A DNA stretch of 64,000 nucleotides, taken from Streptococcus hyointestinalis. GTDB lineage: Bacteria; Bacillota; Bacilli; Lactobacillales; Streptococcaceae. Position numbers and translations under genes: made by a program. The stretch is taken from contig NZ_JAAKGB010000001.1 of NCBI RefSeq assembly GCF_011039275.1, forward strand, positions 1,054,001-1,118,000. The letters are read 5' to 3'. How positions within the stretch are numbered: position 1 is the first letter of the stretch; each line of letters starts with the position of its first letter. Of the stretch, positions 1 to 7,013 are shown one piece after another. The notes beneath the pieces are model-generated. The model ran no database searches. It saw only the letters and a program-made list of their open reading frames with translations, and was not told the DNA's origin.

Positions 1-1418
1 ACAAGCTTCAGACCAACAATGATGTCAAAGAAGTCCTCGCTCGTATCAAAGGTGATGATTTCAACGTCGATAAAGTGGAGAAAAAGGAGCGTCGTAGAAA
101 CGCACCGCTGCCTTATACCACCTCATCGCTCCAGCAGGATGCGGCCAATAAAATCAACTTTAGAACCCGAAAAACCATGATGGTCGCCCAGCAGCTCTAT
201 GAGGGCATTAGCCTCGGCAAGAGCGGCACACAAGGTCTTATCACCTATATGCGTACCGACTCGACTCGTATCAGTCCTGTAGCGCAAAATGACGCTGCAA
301 ACTTTATCACAGAGCGCTTTGGGGAGAAATACTCTAAGCATGGTAGTCGTGTGAAAAATCGCGCTAGCGCCCAAGATGCGCACGAAGCTATCCGCCCATC
401 AAATGTCCAGCAGACACCTGAGTCTATTGCTAAGTATCTAGACAAAGACCAGCTCAAACTCTACACCTTGATTTGGAACCGCTTTGTCGCTAGTCAAATG
501 GCAGCTGCTGTCTTTGACACCATGAAAGTGACCTTGTCTCAAAACGGCGTTATCTTCACAGCCAACGGCAGTCAGGTCAAGTTTGATGGCTATCTTGCTG
601 TTTACAACGACTCTGACAAAAACAAAATGCTTCCTGACATGAAAGAGGGAGACACTGTCAAGAAAGTCACCACACAGCCAGAGCAGCATTTCACCCAGCC
701 ACCAGCTAGATACTCAGAAGCGCCGCTGATTAAGACGCTGGAGGAAAATGGTGTGGGTCGTCCGTCCACCTATGCACCGACTCTTGAGCCCATCCAAAAG
801 CGCTATTATGTCACCTTGTCTGCGAAGCGCTTTGAGCCGACAGAGCTCGGTGAGATTGTTAATAGTTTGATTGTCGAGTTCTTCCCAGACATTGTTGATG
901 TGGCATTTACGGCGGAGATGGAGCCTAAGCTGGATGAGGTCGAGCTTGGCAAGGAGCAGTGGCAAAAGGTCATTGACCGCTTTTACAAACCCTTTGAAAA
1001 AGAACTTGAAAAAGCAGAAAGTGAGATGGAGCAAATCCAAATCAAGGATGAGCCTGCGGGATTTGACTGTGATGTCTGTGGCTCACCTATGGTTATTAAG
1101 CTAGGACGCTACGGTAAATTCTACGCATGTAGCAACTTCCCAGAATGCCACAACACCAAAGCCATCACCAAAGAAATCGGCGTGACTTGTCCGCTATGTC
1201 ACAAAGGACAGGTCATCGAGCGCAAAACCAAGCGCAATCGTATCTTCTATGGCTGTGATCGCTACCCAGAGTGCGAGTTCACCTCTTGGGACAAACCTGT
1301 CGGACGTGACTGTCCAAAATCCGGCGCCTTCCTCGTCGAGAAAAAAGTCCGTGGCGGTGGCAAACAAGTCATCTGCTCAAACGAAAAGTGTGACTATAAG
1401 GAAGAGGTTGTGAAGTAA
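1..1418 (+). CDS. topA: DNA topoisomerase I, C-terminal part (5' end outside window)
   Basis: The frame is open from the first bases of the window, so this is the 3' portion of topA and not a gene starting at the GTG at 75. The enzyme relaxes negatively supercoiled DNA through a 5'-phosphotyrosine intermediate. The catalytic tyrosine lies in GLITYMRTDS (about 240-270). The stretch GRPSTYAPTLEPIQKRYYV is typical of type IA topoisomerases. The C-terminus holds zinc-ribbon repeats: CDVCG...CSNFPEC, CPLC...CDRYPEC and a last one starting CPKSG, in which the usual second cysteine is serine. A terminator follows at 1551-1585. Assignment is certain; only the length is unknown. Confidence 0.97.
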   Translation, partial: KLQTNNDVKEVLARIKGDDFNVDKVEKKERRRNAPLPYTTSSLQQDAANKINFRTRKTMMVAQQLYEGISLGKSGTQGLITYMRTDSTRISPVAQNDAANFITERFGEKYSKHGSRVKNRASAQDAHEAIRPSNVQQTPESIAKYLDKDQLKLYTLIWNRFVASQMAAAVFDTMKVTLSQNGVIFTANGSQVKFDGYLAVYNDSDKNKMLPDMKEGDTVKKVTTQPEQHFTQPPARYSEAPLIKTLEENGVGRPSTYAPTLEPIQKRYYVTLSAKRFEPTELGEIVNSLIVEFFPDIVDVAFTAEMEPKLDEVELGKEQWQKVIDRFYKPFEKELEKAESEMEQIQIKDEPAGFDCDVCGSPMVIKLGRYGKFYACSNFPECHNTKAITKEIGVTCPLCHKGQVIERKTKRNRIFYGCDRYPECEFTSWDKPVGRDCPKSGAFLVEKKVRGGGKQVICSNEKCDYKEEVVK

Positions 1419-1436
1419 CATAAGAAGGTATTATAT

Positions 1437-1511
1437 ATGAAAAATCATTTTACAACAACAGTATGTTTATTCGTTATGACGTTCATGATTGGCGGATGGA
1501 CATTAGCTTGA
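1437..1511 (+). CDS. possible 24-residue hydrophobic peptide
   Basis: A short frame (ATG 1437, TGA 1509-1511) lies 18 bases after topA, before the topA terminator, so it would sit on the topA transcript. The product begins MKNHFTTTVCLF and ends MIGGWTLA. It has a basic start and then a hydrophobic stretch, like a lone membrane segment or signal peptide remnant. The possible ribosome site (AAGAAGG, about 10 bases upstream) is only moderate. It could equally be chance or the relic of a longer gene. I recognise no family. Confidence 0.22.
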   Translation: MKNHFTTTVCLFVMTFMIGGWTLA

Positions 1512-1550
1512 TTACTTTTGCTGATGGAATGAAATCTAAATATTACAAAC

Positions 1551-1585
1551 AAAACTCTTCTCACTTAATGTAAGAAGAGTTTTTT
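1551..1585 (+). terminator. intrinsic terminator after topA
   Basis: Arms 1551-1561 and 1573-1583 (core ACTCTTCT / AGAAGAGT) form a stem that runs into a T tract at 1580-1585. Confidence 0.85.
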
Positions 1586-1613
1586 GCTATTTCTAGGAAT
1601 GAAATGATATAAT
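1584..1613 (+). promoter_or_regulatory. promoter of the type I toxin mRNA
   Basis: -35 TTGCTA at 1584-1589, 18-base spacer, extended -10 TGATATAAT with the hexamer TATAAT at 1608-1613. The start would be near 1620, which puts the 13-base inverted-repeat arm at 1632-1644 at the very 5' end of the mRNA. Confidence 0.7.
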
Positions 1614-1671
1614 CCTTACTGTAGAAAAGTGAAGACGGTGGCTCTTGTTTTCTGAAAGAGAGGTGACGCCT

Positions 1672-1716
1672 ATGTGCAATTCATCAAAATCTGACAGGAA
1701 GGAGGAGCACTTTTGA
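1672..1716 (+). CDS. 14-codon mini-ORF overlapping the toxin start
   Basis: ATG 1672 is preceded by a good ribosome site (AGAGGTGA, 1659-1666). The frame encodes MCNSSKSDRKEEHF and stops with TGA at 1714-1716. That stop overlaps the TTG start codon of the toxin (1713-1715) by two bases. The AAGGAGGAGC ribosome site of the toxin lies inside this mini-ORF. This arrangement would suit translational coupling or ribosome clearing of the toxin start. No homology is recognised; the inference rests on the geometry. Confidence 0.45.
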   Translation: MCNSSKSDRKEEHF

Positions 1717-1820
1717 CAGCGTTTGAAGTTGTGCAGACCATTTTGAGTTTTGGTAGTTTTACCGTAGCTGTGATTGGTTTGTGCTATAAAATCTTCAAAG
1801 ACGATAACAAAAAGAAATAG
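1713..1820 (+). CDS. putative holin-like toxin of a type I toxin-antitoxin system (Hol_Tox/TxpA-like)
   Basis: A 35-residue peptide starting at TTG 1713, 3 bases after a strong AAGGAGGAGC ribosome site (1699-1708). It begins MTAFEVVQTILSFGSF, continues through a single hydrophobic segment (about residues 6-27) and ends in the charged tail KDDNKKK. Short start, one transmembrane helix and lysine-rich tail are the layout of the TxpA/holin-like toxin family, whose members depolarise or damage the membrane when expressed without their antisense RNA. The stop codon lies inside the antisense terminator hairpin. The gene is too short for ordinary gene callers. Family assignment rests on sequence pattern and locus architecture; toxicity is not shown. 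Confidence 0.75.
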   Translation: MTAFEVVQTILSFGSFTVAVIGLCYKIFKDDNKKK

Positions 1821-1926
1821 CCGTCAATCCTTTGGGGAGTAACGGCTATTCTTTAATAGTAATTATGAGCCACCGTCTTTTAAACGGTTCTACAAAGGGT
1901 TAAGTTGTCGCTTAACCTTTTTTTCT
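1810..1926 (-). ncRNA. antisense RNA antitoxin candidate
   Basis: On the - strand a promoter is visible: -35 TTGCTA (1955-1960), 16-base spacer, -10 TATAAT (1933-1938). It predicts a start near 1926. A hairpin with arms 1842-1850 and 1816-1824 (AATAGCCGT / ACGGCTATT), followed on this strand by a T-rich run, would end the RNA near 1810. The result is an RNA of roughly 115 bases fully complementary to the 3' part of the toxin mRNA. This is the 3'-overlap arrangement known for TxpA/RatA and BsrG/SR4. Existence and ends are inferred from promoter and terminator patterns only. Confidence 0.65.
1898..1924 (+). terminator. terminator of the toxin mRNA
   Basis: GGTTAAG (1898-1904), loop TTGTCG, CTTAACC (1911-1917), then seven T residues. 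It lies downstream of the second inverted-repeat arm, so the full toxin mRNA would carry both arms. Confidence 0.85.
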
Positions 1927-1969
1927 ATTTTTATTATACCATTTTGGGGCTAAATAGCAACTTAAAACA

Positions 1970-2037
1970 AAAAAGAGACAGCTTCTTTTGATTAAGCTAT
2001 CTCTTTTTAGAGACACTTTGGAGACAATCCAAAGTGT
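1970..2037. terminator. two hairpins in the gene-free stretch 1925-2116
   Basis: First hairpin: arms 1970-1984 and 1994-2008, A-rich and T-rich flanks on both strands, so it could stop transcription in either direction. Second: ACACTTTGG (2013-2021) and CCAAAGTGT (2029-2037). They separate the toxin locus from the - strand genes that end at 2223. I see nothing else in 2038-2116. Confidence 0.6.
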
Positions 2038-2116
2038 TTTATCTCAATTCAACACTATTCATAATAGGCAAAATGATGTTAAATCAAGAACTTTTAGACT
2101 AAATTACCCTTATGTA

Positions 2117-2233
2117 TTATTCCCACTCAATTCTTGGACTCGTTTCCCTGATGTAGAATGGGATATTTCCATGCAAAACCGTATCATTTTGATATTGTCT
2201 CAGCCCAACCAACTGAAATTTCTCAAATTCTTT
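2117..2233 (-). pseudogene. possible truncated gene tail ending in the att-like repeat
   Basis: On the - strand a frame without start codon runs 38 codons and ends IEWE-stop, overlapping the end of the GyrI-like gene by 11 bases. Its last three codons are the same EWE-stop that ends guaA, because the 13-base repeat is shared and in the same frame. The rest does not resemble the guaA C-terminus. It may be the end of a gene cut off by recombination, or chance. No family recognised. Confidence 0.25.
2118..2130. repeat. att-like direct repeat, distal copy
   Basis: TATTCCCACTCAA, identical to the 3' end of guaA at 4175-4187 and in the same orientation. Together they bracket the WYL regulator and GyrI-like gene. 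The 3' end of guaA is a known attachment site for tyrosine-recombinase genomic islands. Confidence 0.6.
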
Positions 2234-2855
2234 TTACCGGGTGTCTTACAACTGTTTTTAATTTTTCGGGTGCTACCTTACGTGGGTCAGAAAGGTAAAT
2301 CTCATGGTGATAACGAGTATCTGTAATATCAACCATATAACCGTTCTGACCCGCGTATTCGTGCATAGCAGCAACAGTTTTAGGCTCATCATCATAAGAA
2401 CCAAGATGCATGCATTGCACGCATTCTCCCTCGTCATAAGTGAAAAACTCAACTTTTGAAAAGTCCTGCTTTTTCTTTTTCGTTGCTTCTTCAACCGCCC
2501 AATCAAAATCTGCCTTAGTCACAAAGTCGGGAAGGCGGATAACGGAGATAAATTGAAAATTCTCCTTATGAGCATAGTCGATGTCGCTTAGGCTGTCCTG
2601 CCACCAAAAGCCCTCAAGTGGAGGTACAACAAACTCGAAAAAGCCATCAATCTTGTGTTCGCCCTTATAGCTCATCTTTATTGTATAGGCAATTCCATAC
2701 AAAAGACCGATAGATGTTTTGTACTCACCATCCTCGCTGTTCGGATCGCCTTTTCCACGAATAGCTATATAATTCATGCTTGGAATCGTAACAATAGACG
2801 GCTTGTTTTTCGGCATATAAAATTCTTTGTATTCCTTTTTGTAGTCAAATGCCAT
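2223..2855 (-). CDS. GyrI-like small-molecule-binding domain protein
   Basis: 210 residues, beginning MAFDYKKEYKEFYMPKNKP. The region around VTIPSMNYIAIRGKGDPN and the repeat of two similar alpha/beta halves match stand-alone GyrI-like/effector-binding proteins (SOUL/BacR-C fold). These bind small amphipathic or drug-like molecules and often accompany a regulator. It starts 3 bases after the WYL regulator ends, has its own ribosome site AAGGAGAA and must share that gene's transcript. Both genes lie inside the guaA-anchored repeats, so they were probably acquired together. The ligand is unknown. Confidence 0.8.
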   Translation of the reverse strand: MAFDYKKEYKEFYMPKNKPSIVTIPSMNYIAIRGKGDPNSEDGEYKTSIGLLYGIAYTIKMSYKGEHKIDGFFEFVVPPLEGFWWQDSLSDIDYAHKENFQFISVIRLPDFVTKADFDWAVEEATKKKKQDFSKVEFFTYDEGECVQCMHLGSYDDEPKTVAAMHEYAGQNGYMVDITDTRYHHEIYLSDPRKVAPEKLKTVVRHPVKRI

Positions 2856-2858
2856 TTG

Positions 2859-3770
2859 TTAATTCTCCTTATATTGATTTAATATTCTTTGCAAGGCATC
2901 TATCAATTCTCCACGCAATTCCTCAGGCTCCAACAGAACGCCCTTGTCTTGAAATGTCAGCAACCAGGTAATCAGATTTTCCCTGTCTGTAAAATCCCAG
3001 CAAAATAGCAGTTTACCATCTTCCTGTTCTTTATAGCAGCCAGTGCCGAATTCCTCTATCAGTCTCCATTTGCACTCGGGCTGAAATACAGCTTTTATAG
3101 ATATTCCTCCCGGAAAGATTTTTTCATTGTCAAGTTCTGGCAATGGAACCTGTTTTTTTACAAACCCATCCTCGCTGACCCTGAGGTTCTCCATACGGTT
3201 TAGCTTAAATAATCTGAAATCCTTACGCACATCACACCAGCCCCACACATACCAGCTTGACCAGTGGAAAATCAAGTAATATGGCTCAACTACTCTGTGG
3301 GATTCACCATTTGCAGAATAATAGATAAACGCAATTTTTCGGCTGTTATCTATTGCGCCTCTGATGCTTTCAATTTTTTGTTGGAGGGTATCCTTATGCC
3401 ATGATGAAAGGTCAATTAAAATAGTTTGATTTCCGACCATGAAATCAGAAGAACCTGCGGACAGTTTTTCCATCAAAAGTTTGTACTGGTTTGTTCCGTT
3501 TACGCTATCAAGGCTTCGCAGCCCCGCCAATATGTCTTGCATTTCTGACGTGGAGAGCAGTGTACGGCTGATAGCATACCCATCCATTATGGAAATCCCG
3601 CCGCCTGAGCCCTGCCTTGTACCAATCGGAATCCCCGCTTTGCATAAATCTTCAATGTCCCTATTGATGGTCCTACGTGACACTTCAAATCTTTCTGCGA
3701 GATACGGTGCAGTCACAGAGCCTTTTTGCAATAACACGGATAATATTCCAATTAGTCGGTCTATCTTCAT
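2859..3770 (-). CDS. YafY/DeoR-type HTH regulator with WYL domain
   Basis: 303 residues from ATG 3770; a TTG at 3779 in the same frame is a weaker alternative. The N-terminus is a winged helix (DRLIGILSVLLQKGSVTAPYLAERFEVSRRTINRDIEDL). Residues from about 135 carry the WYL domain, including YYLIFHWSSWYVWGWCDVR. WYL domains bind ligands or nucleic acids and tune the HTH. It is first gene of a two-gene unit with the GyrI-like protein. A 20-base dyad overlaps its promoter, suggesting autoregulation. Such pairs usually sense a small molecule; which one cannot be read from the sequence. Confidence 0.88.
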   Translation of the reverse strand: MKIDRLIGILSVLLQKGSVTAPYLAERFEVSRRTINRDIEDLCKAGIPIGTRQGSGGGISIMDGYAISRTLLSTSEMQDILAGLRSLDSVNGTNQYKLLMEKLSAGSSDFMVGNQTILIDLSSWHKDTLQQKIESIRGAIDNSRKIAFIYYSANGESHRVVEPYYLIFHWSSWYVWGWCDVRKDFRLFKLNRMENLRVSEDGFVKKQVPLPELDNEKIFPGGISIKAVFQPECKWRLIEEFGTGCYKEQEDGKLLFCWDFTDRENLITWLLTFQDKGVLLEPEELRGELIDALQRILNQYKEN

Positions 3771-3797
3771 ATCTATCAATTCGCTTTCATCAAAATA

Positions 3798-3833
3798 ATT
3801 ATATCACGCAAAACACGACAACTATATGTCATG
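3798..3833 (-). promoter_or_regulatory. promoter and candidate operator of the WYL regulator
   Basis: - strand extended -10 TGATATAAT (hexamer 3798-3803), -35 TATAGT at 3821-3826. The -35 sits in a dyad at 3814-3833 with half-sites CACGACA and TGTCATG (one mismatch). A protein bound there would block the promoter, so autorepression is the simplest reading. Confidence 0.5.
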
Positions 3834-3854
3834 TTTATTATAGCAGAAATAGAA

Positions 3855-3906
3855 AACAACGCAATGAAGACACCCCGCCCAAACGAGGTGTCTTCATTGC
3901 GTTGTT
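3855..3906. repeat. perfect 20-bp inverted repeat
   Basis: Arms 3855-3874 and 3887-3906 are exact complements (outer ends AACAACGCAA / TTGCGTTGTT) with a 12-base loop. It is unusually long and exact. It lacks a convincing T run for a terminator in either direction. It lies upstream of the regulator, inside the guaA-anchored segment, and may be a mobile-element end or an RNA structure. Confidence 0.8.
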
Positions 3907-4039
3907 TCTCTATGCTGTTATCTTTGTCCATTACCAATAGATAATTTCGTTCAGAACAACCTCCTCAGCCTGATGCGCAATCCCTATCTCAAAGATTATA
4001 ATTACTTTATATTTCACGAATATTCTGCGATAAAGCAAA

Positions 4040-4077
4040 AAACACCCCAACCGCATACAATTTTTGGTGGGGTGTTT
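4040..4077 (-). terminator. intrinsic terminator after guaA
   Basis: Arms 4068-4077 and 4040-4049 (AAACACCCCA / TGGGGTGTTT), followed on the - strand by a T run. It is about 100 bases past the guaA stop. The remaining sequence between 3907 and 4173 shows no gene or other structure I can name. Confidence 0.75.
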
Positions 4078-4173
4078 GGTGGGGAATCAAACAATTTTAA
4101 GTGGTTTTATGCTTTTTATAACTGCTGAAAACGCCGTTAAATCAATCATTTCACTTCAAATTAAGTTGGTAGT

Positions 4174-5739
4174 CTATTCCCACTCAACGGTTGCTGGTGG
4201 TTTGCTGGTGATGTCGTAGACGCCGCGGTTGACGTGGTCAACTTCATTGACGATACGAACGGAAATCTTTTGAAGAACGTCCCAAGGGATACGAGCAAAG
4301 TCAGCGGTCATACCGTCGATAGAAGTGATGGCACGAACGGCGATGGTGTAATCATAAGTACGCCCATCTCCCATAACACCGACAGAACGCACGCCAGTAT
4401 TGACAGTGAAATATTGCCAAATGTCACGTTCAAGCCCAGCTTTTGCGATTTCTTCACGCAAGATAGCGTCTGACTCACGGACAGTCTCGAGCTTTTCAGG
4501 AGTGATGTCACCCATGACACGGATAGCAAGTCCTGGCCCTGGGAATGGCTGACGCCAAACGCCCTCATCAGGCATGCCAAGCGCTGTTCCTAGAGCACGT
4601 ACTTCGTCTTTAAAGAGGGTATTAAGCGGCTCAATAAGCTCAAATTGCATGTCCTCTGGCAGTCCGCCAACGTTGTGGTGAGACTTGATGGTTTGCGCTG
4701 TTTCTGTCCCAGACTCGATAACGTCAGTGTAGAGCGTTCCTTGTGCTAGGAAATCAACGCCTTTTAGCTTGCTTGCCTCGTCGTCAAAGACATAGACAAA
4801 CTCATTTCCGATAATTTTACGTTTCTTTTCTGGGTCATCAACACCAGCTAGCAAATCTAGGAAACGTTTTGAAGCGTCCACACGGATGATGTTTAGTCCA
4901 AATTTTCCACCAAGCATGTTCATGACTTGGTCGCCTTCGCCCTTACGAAGGAGCCCGTGGTCAACAAAGATACAGGTCAATTGGTCACCGATAGCACGCT
5001 GCAAGAGTACACCAACAACAGATGAGTCAACCCCACCAGACAAGCCTAGAAGGCCCTTACGGTCACCTACTTTTTGGCGAATAGCAGCGCTTTGCATATC
5101 AATGAAGTTCTCCATTGACCAGTCACCTTTTGCCCCACAGATGTCAAAGGCAAAGTTATGCAAGATATCATTACCAAACTCTGAATGACGCACTTCTGGG
5201 TGGAACTGAATACCGTAGATACGCTTTTCGCTATCTTCGATGGCAGCATACGGGCAATCAACAGAGTCCCCAACGAGGTGGAATGACTCAGGAATCTCTG
5301 TAACAGCGTCTCCGTGGCTCATCAAAACGGTTTGCTCTTTAGGCGTTCCCTTGAAGAGCTTAGAGTCCGTTTTGACACGCAAAGTAGACTGACCGTACTC
5401 ACTATTACCCGCTTCAGAGGCAGGGACAACTTTTCCGCCTAATTTGCTGGTCAATAGCTGCATGCCGTAGCAAATCCCAAGAATCGGAATCCCAAGCTCA
5501 AAAATCTCTTGGTCAATCCCAAAGGCATTGTCCGCATAAACAGAGTTTGGTCCTCCAGATAGGACAATCCCAATTGGGTTGATGTCTTTGCCTTCTTGAG
5601 CAGAAATCTTGTGGCTCTTTAGTTCTGAGAATACTCCAAACTCACGAATACGGCGAGCGCTCAGCTGATTGTACTGGCTACCGTAGTCCAGAACGATGAT
5701 TTTTTGCACATCATTCAATTGTTTCGCATTATCAATCAT
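4174..5739 (-). CDS. guaA: GMP synthase (glutamine-hydrolysing)
   Basis: 521 residues, full length. It converts XMP to GMP using ATP and glutamine, the last step of guanine nucleotide synthesis. The N-terminal class I amidotransferase has the nucleophile in GICYGMQLL (about residue 90) and HPEVRHS. The ATP-pyrophosphatase loop is LSGGVDSSV (about 234-242). The dimerisation domain ends in KPPATVEWE. It is transcribed away from the GntR regulator at 5887. The final codons form one copy of the att-like repeat; the protein end is intact. Confidence 0.98.
   Translation of the reverse strand: MIDNAKQLNDVQKIIVLDYGSQYNQLSARRIREFGVFSELKSHKISAQEGKDINPIGIVLSGGPNSVYADNAFGIDQEIFELGIPILGICYGMQLLTSKLGGKVVPASEAGNSEYGQSTLRVKTDSKLFKGTPKEQTVLMSHGDAVTEIPESFHLVGDSVDCPYAAIEDSEKRIYGIQFHPEVRHSEFGNDILHNFAFDICGAKGDWSMENFIDMQSAAIRQKVGDRKGLLGLSGGVDSSVVGVLLQRAIGDQLTCIFVDHGLLRKGEGDQVMNMLGGKFGLNIIRVDASKRFLDLLAGVDDPEKKRKIIGNEFVYVFDDEASKLKGVDFLAQGTLYTDVIESGTETAQTIKSHHNVGGLPEDMQFELIEPLNTLFKDEVRALGTALGMPDEGVWRQPFPGPGLAIRVMGDITPEKLETVRESDAILREEIAKAGLERDIWQYFTVNTGVRSVGVMGDGRTYDYTIAVRAITSIDGMTADFARIPWDVLQKISVRIVNEVDHVNRGVYDITSKPPATVEWE
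4175..4187. repeat. att-like direct repeat at the 3' end of guaA
   Basis: TATTCCCACTCAA covers the last codons of guaA. The second copy is at 2118-2130. No integrase gene remains between the copies. Confidence 0.6.
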
Positions 5740-5886
5740 GTGTTTCCTTTCTTTTACGTTAGAAGCCTAACAGTTTATCTTCATTTTAGCATATTTTGCC
5801 AGAAATAGCAGTAGTCAATCGTATTTTTTTCTGCCTAAAAAAATGGTAAAATAGAGGAAAACTAAGCAAGACATAAAGGAGCAGAT

Positions 5887-6591
5887 ATGGTACCAGCTTA
5901 TATTAGGATACATGATGTTATCAAAAAGGAGATTGAGGAGGAAAACTGGAAAATCGGTGAGCGTCTGCCAAGTGAGCGGGATTTGGCGGATAGATTTACT
6001 GTCAGCCGGATGACGCTACGTCAAGCCATCTCACTCTTGGTGGACGAGGGTATCTTGGAGCGCCGTGTGGGAAGTGGCACTTTTGTCGCTAGCAAGCGGG
6101 TGCAGGAAAAAATGTCTGGCACGACCAGCTTTTCTGATATTATCAAAGGACAGGGAAAAACACCCTCCAGCAGACTGCTATCTTACAAGCGAAAACTAGC
6201 GGACAAGACTGAACGTGAGAAACTGCAGTTGACAGATGAGTCTGCCTATGTCATCCAAATGGAGCGGGTGCGCTATGCCGACGGTGTACCCTTGGTTTAT
6301 GAGGTTGCTTCCATCCCTGAAGAGTTGATTAAACATATCGCACGCAAGGACATCACCGAGCAATTTTTCAAAGCGCTGACCAGTCATGGCTATGAGATCG
6401 GCAAAAGCAGCCAGACCATATCAGCTCGCAATGCTTCAGAGCGTATCGCAGAGATTTTGCAGACCAAGCGAGGCAGCGCTCTCTTGACCCTGGTGCAGGT
6501 CTCTTACTTTAAGGATGGCACGCCTTTTGAGTATGTGCACAGCCAATATGTCGGTGAGCGCTTTGAGTTTTATTTGGAAAACCAAGGTTAG
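5887..6591 (+). CDS. GntR/HutC-family regulator with UTRA ligand domain
   Basis: 234 residues. The N-terminal winged helix (residues 5-75, IGERLPSERDLADRFTVSRMTLRQAISLLVDEGILERRVGSGTFV) is followed by a UTRA domain that binds sugars or related effectors. Ribosome site AAGGAG lies 6 bases before the ATG, and a -10 TAAAAT is visible near 5846. Members of this branch often control amino-sugar or carbohydrate genes; the nearest neighbours here (guaA, ylxM) give no clue to the regulon. It could be a NagR- or TreR-like protein. Confidence 0.88.
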   Translation: MVPAYIRIHDVIKKEIEEENWKIGERLPSERDLADRFTVSRMTLRQAISLLVDEGILERRVGSGTFVASKRVQEKMSGTTSFSDIIKGQGKTPSSRLLSYKRKLADKTEREKLQLTDESAYVIQMERVRYADGVPLVYEVASIPEELIKHIARKDITEQFFKALTSHGYEIGKSSQTISARNASERIAEILQTKRGSALLTLVQVSYFKDGTPFEYVHSQYVGERFEFYLENQG

Positions 6592-6669
6592 TTTACAATT
6601 ATAAAATTATGTAAACTATGTTTGTAAAAAAACTATAAAAGCCCAGCATTTTTTGGTATAATAGAGGCT

Positions 6670-7002
6670 ATGGAAATTGAAAAAACCAATCGTATGAATG
6701 CGCTTTTTGAGTTTTACGCAGCGCTATTGACCGACAAACAGATGAACTACATCGAGCTTTACTATGCGGATGATTATAGTTTGGCTGAGATTGCTGAGGA
6801 GTTTGATGTGAGCCGTCAGGCTGTTTATGACAATATCAAACGCACCGAGAAGATTTTAGAAACTTATGAGATGAAACTGCACATGTATTCGGATTATATC
6901 GTGCGCAGTCAGATATTTGACGAGATTTTAGAGAAATATCCCAAAGACAGCTATCTACAAGAGCAAATCCAGCTACTAAGCAGTATTGATAATAGAGATT
7001 AG
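6670..7002 (+). CDS. ylxM: YlxM family putative helix-turn-helix protein
   Basis: 110 residues with a sigma-70 region 4-like HTH ([32 protein letters not shown]). It is conserved immediately upstream of ffh in Firmicutes and is linked to the signal recognition particle; in streptococci it stimulates SRP GTPase activity. The ffh start lies 11 bases further on. A -10 TATAAT sits just before the gene (6656-6661), so ylxM-ffh is a two-gene operon. Confidence 0.93.
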   Translation: MEIEKTNRMNALFEFYAALLTDKQMNYIELYYADDYSLAEIAEEFDVSRQAVYDNIKRTEKILETYEMKLHMYSDYIVRSQIFDEILEKYPKDSYLQEQIQLLSSIDNRD

Positions 7003-7013
7003 AGGAGAACATC

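Larger units (their letters stand above)
1632..1879 (+). repeat. 13-bp inverted repeat bracketing the toxin gene
   Basis: AAGACGGTGGCTC at 1632-1644 and its exact complement GAGCCACCGTCTT at 1867-1879. Within one toxin mRNA the two arms can pair and close the molecule end to end. Known type I toxin mRNAs use such 5'-3' pairing to limit translation. The right arm also lies inside the antisense RNA. Confidence 0.8.

Noticed and set aside
1988..2326. 112-codon + strand frame between the toxin locus and the GyrI-like gene
   Set aside because: It starts within a terminator hairpin, runs into the antisense of the GyrI-like gene and crosses the att-like repeat. No ribosome site or family.
5740..5886. 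purine riboswitch before guaA
   Set aside because: No conserved purine aptamer core is visible in the 147 bases between guaA and the GntR gene.
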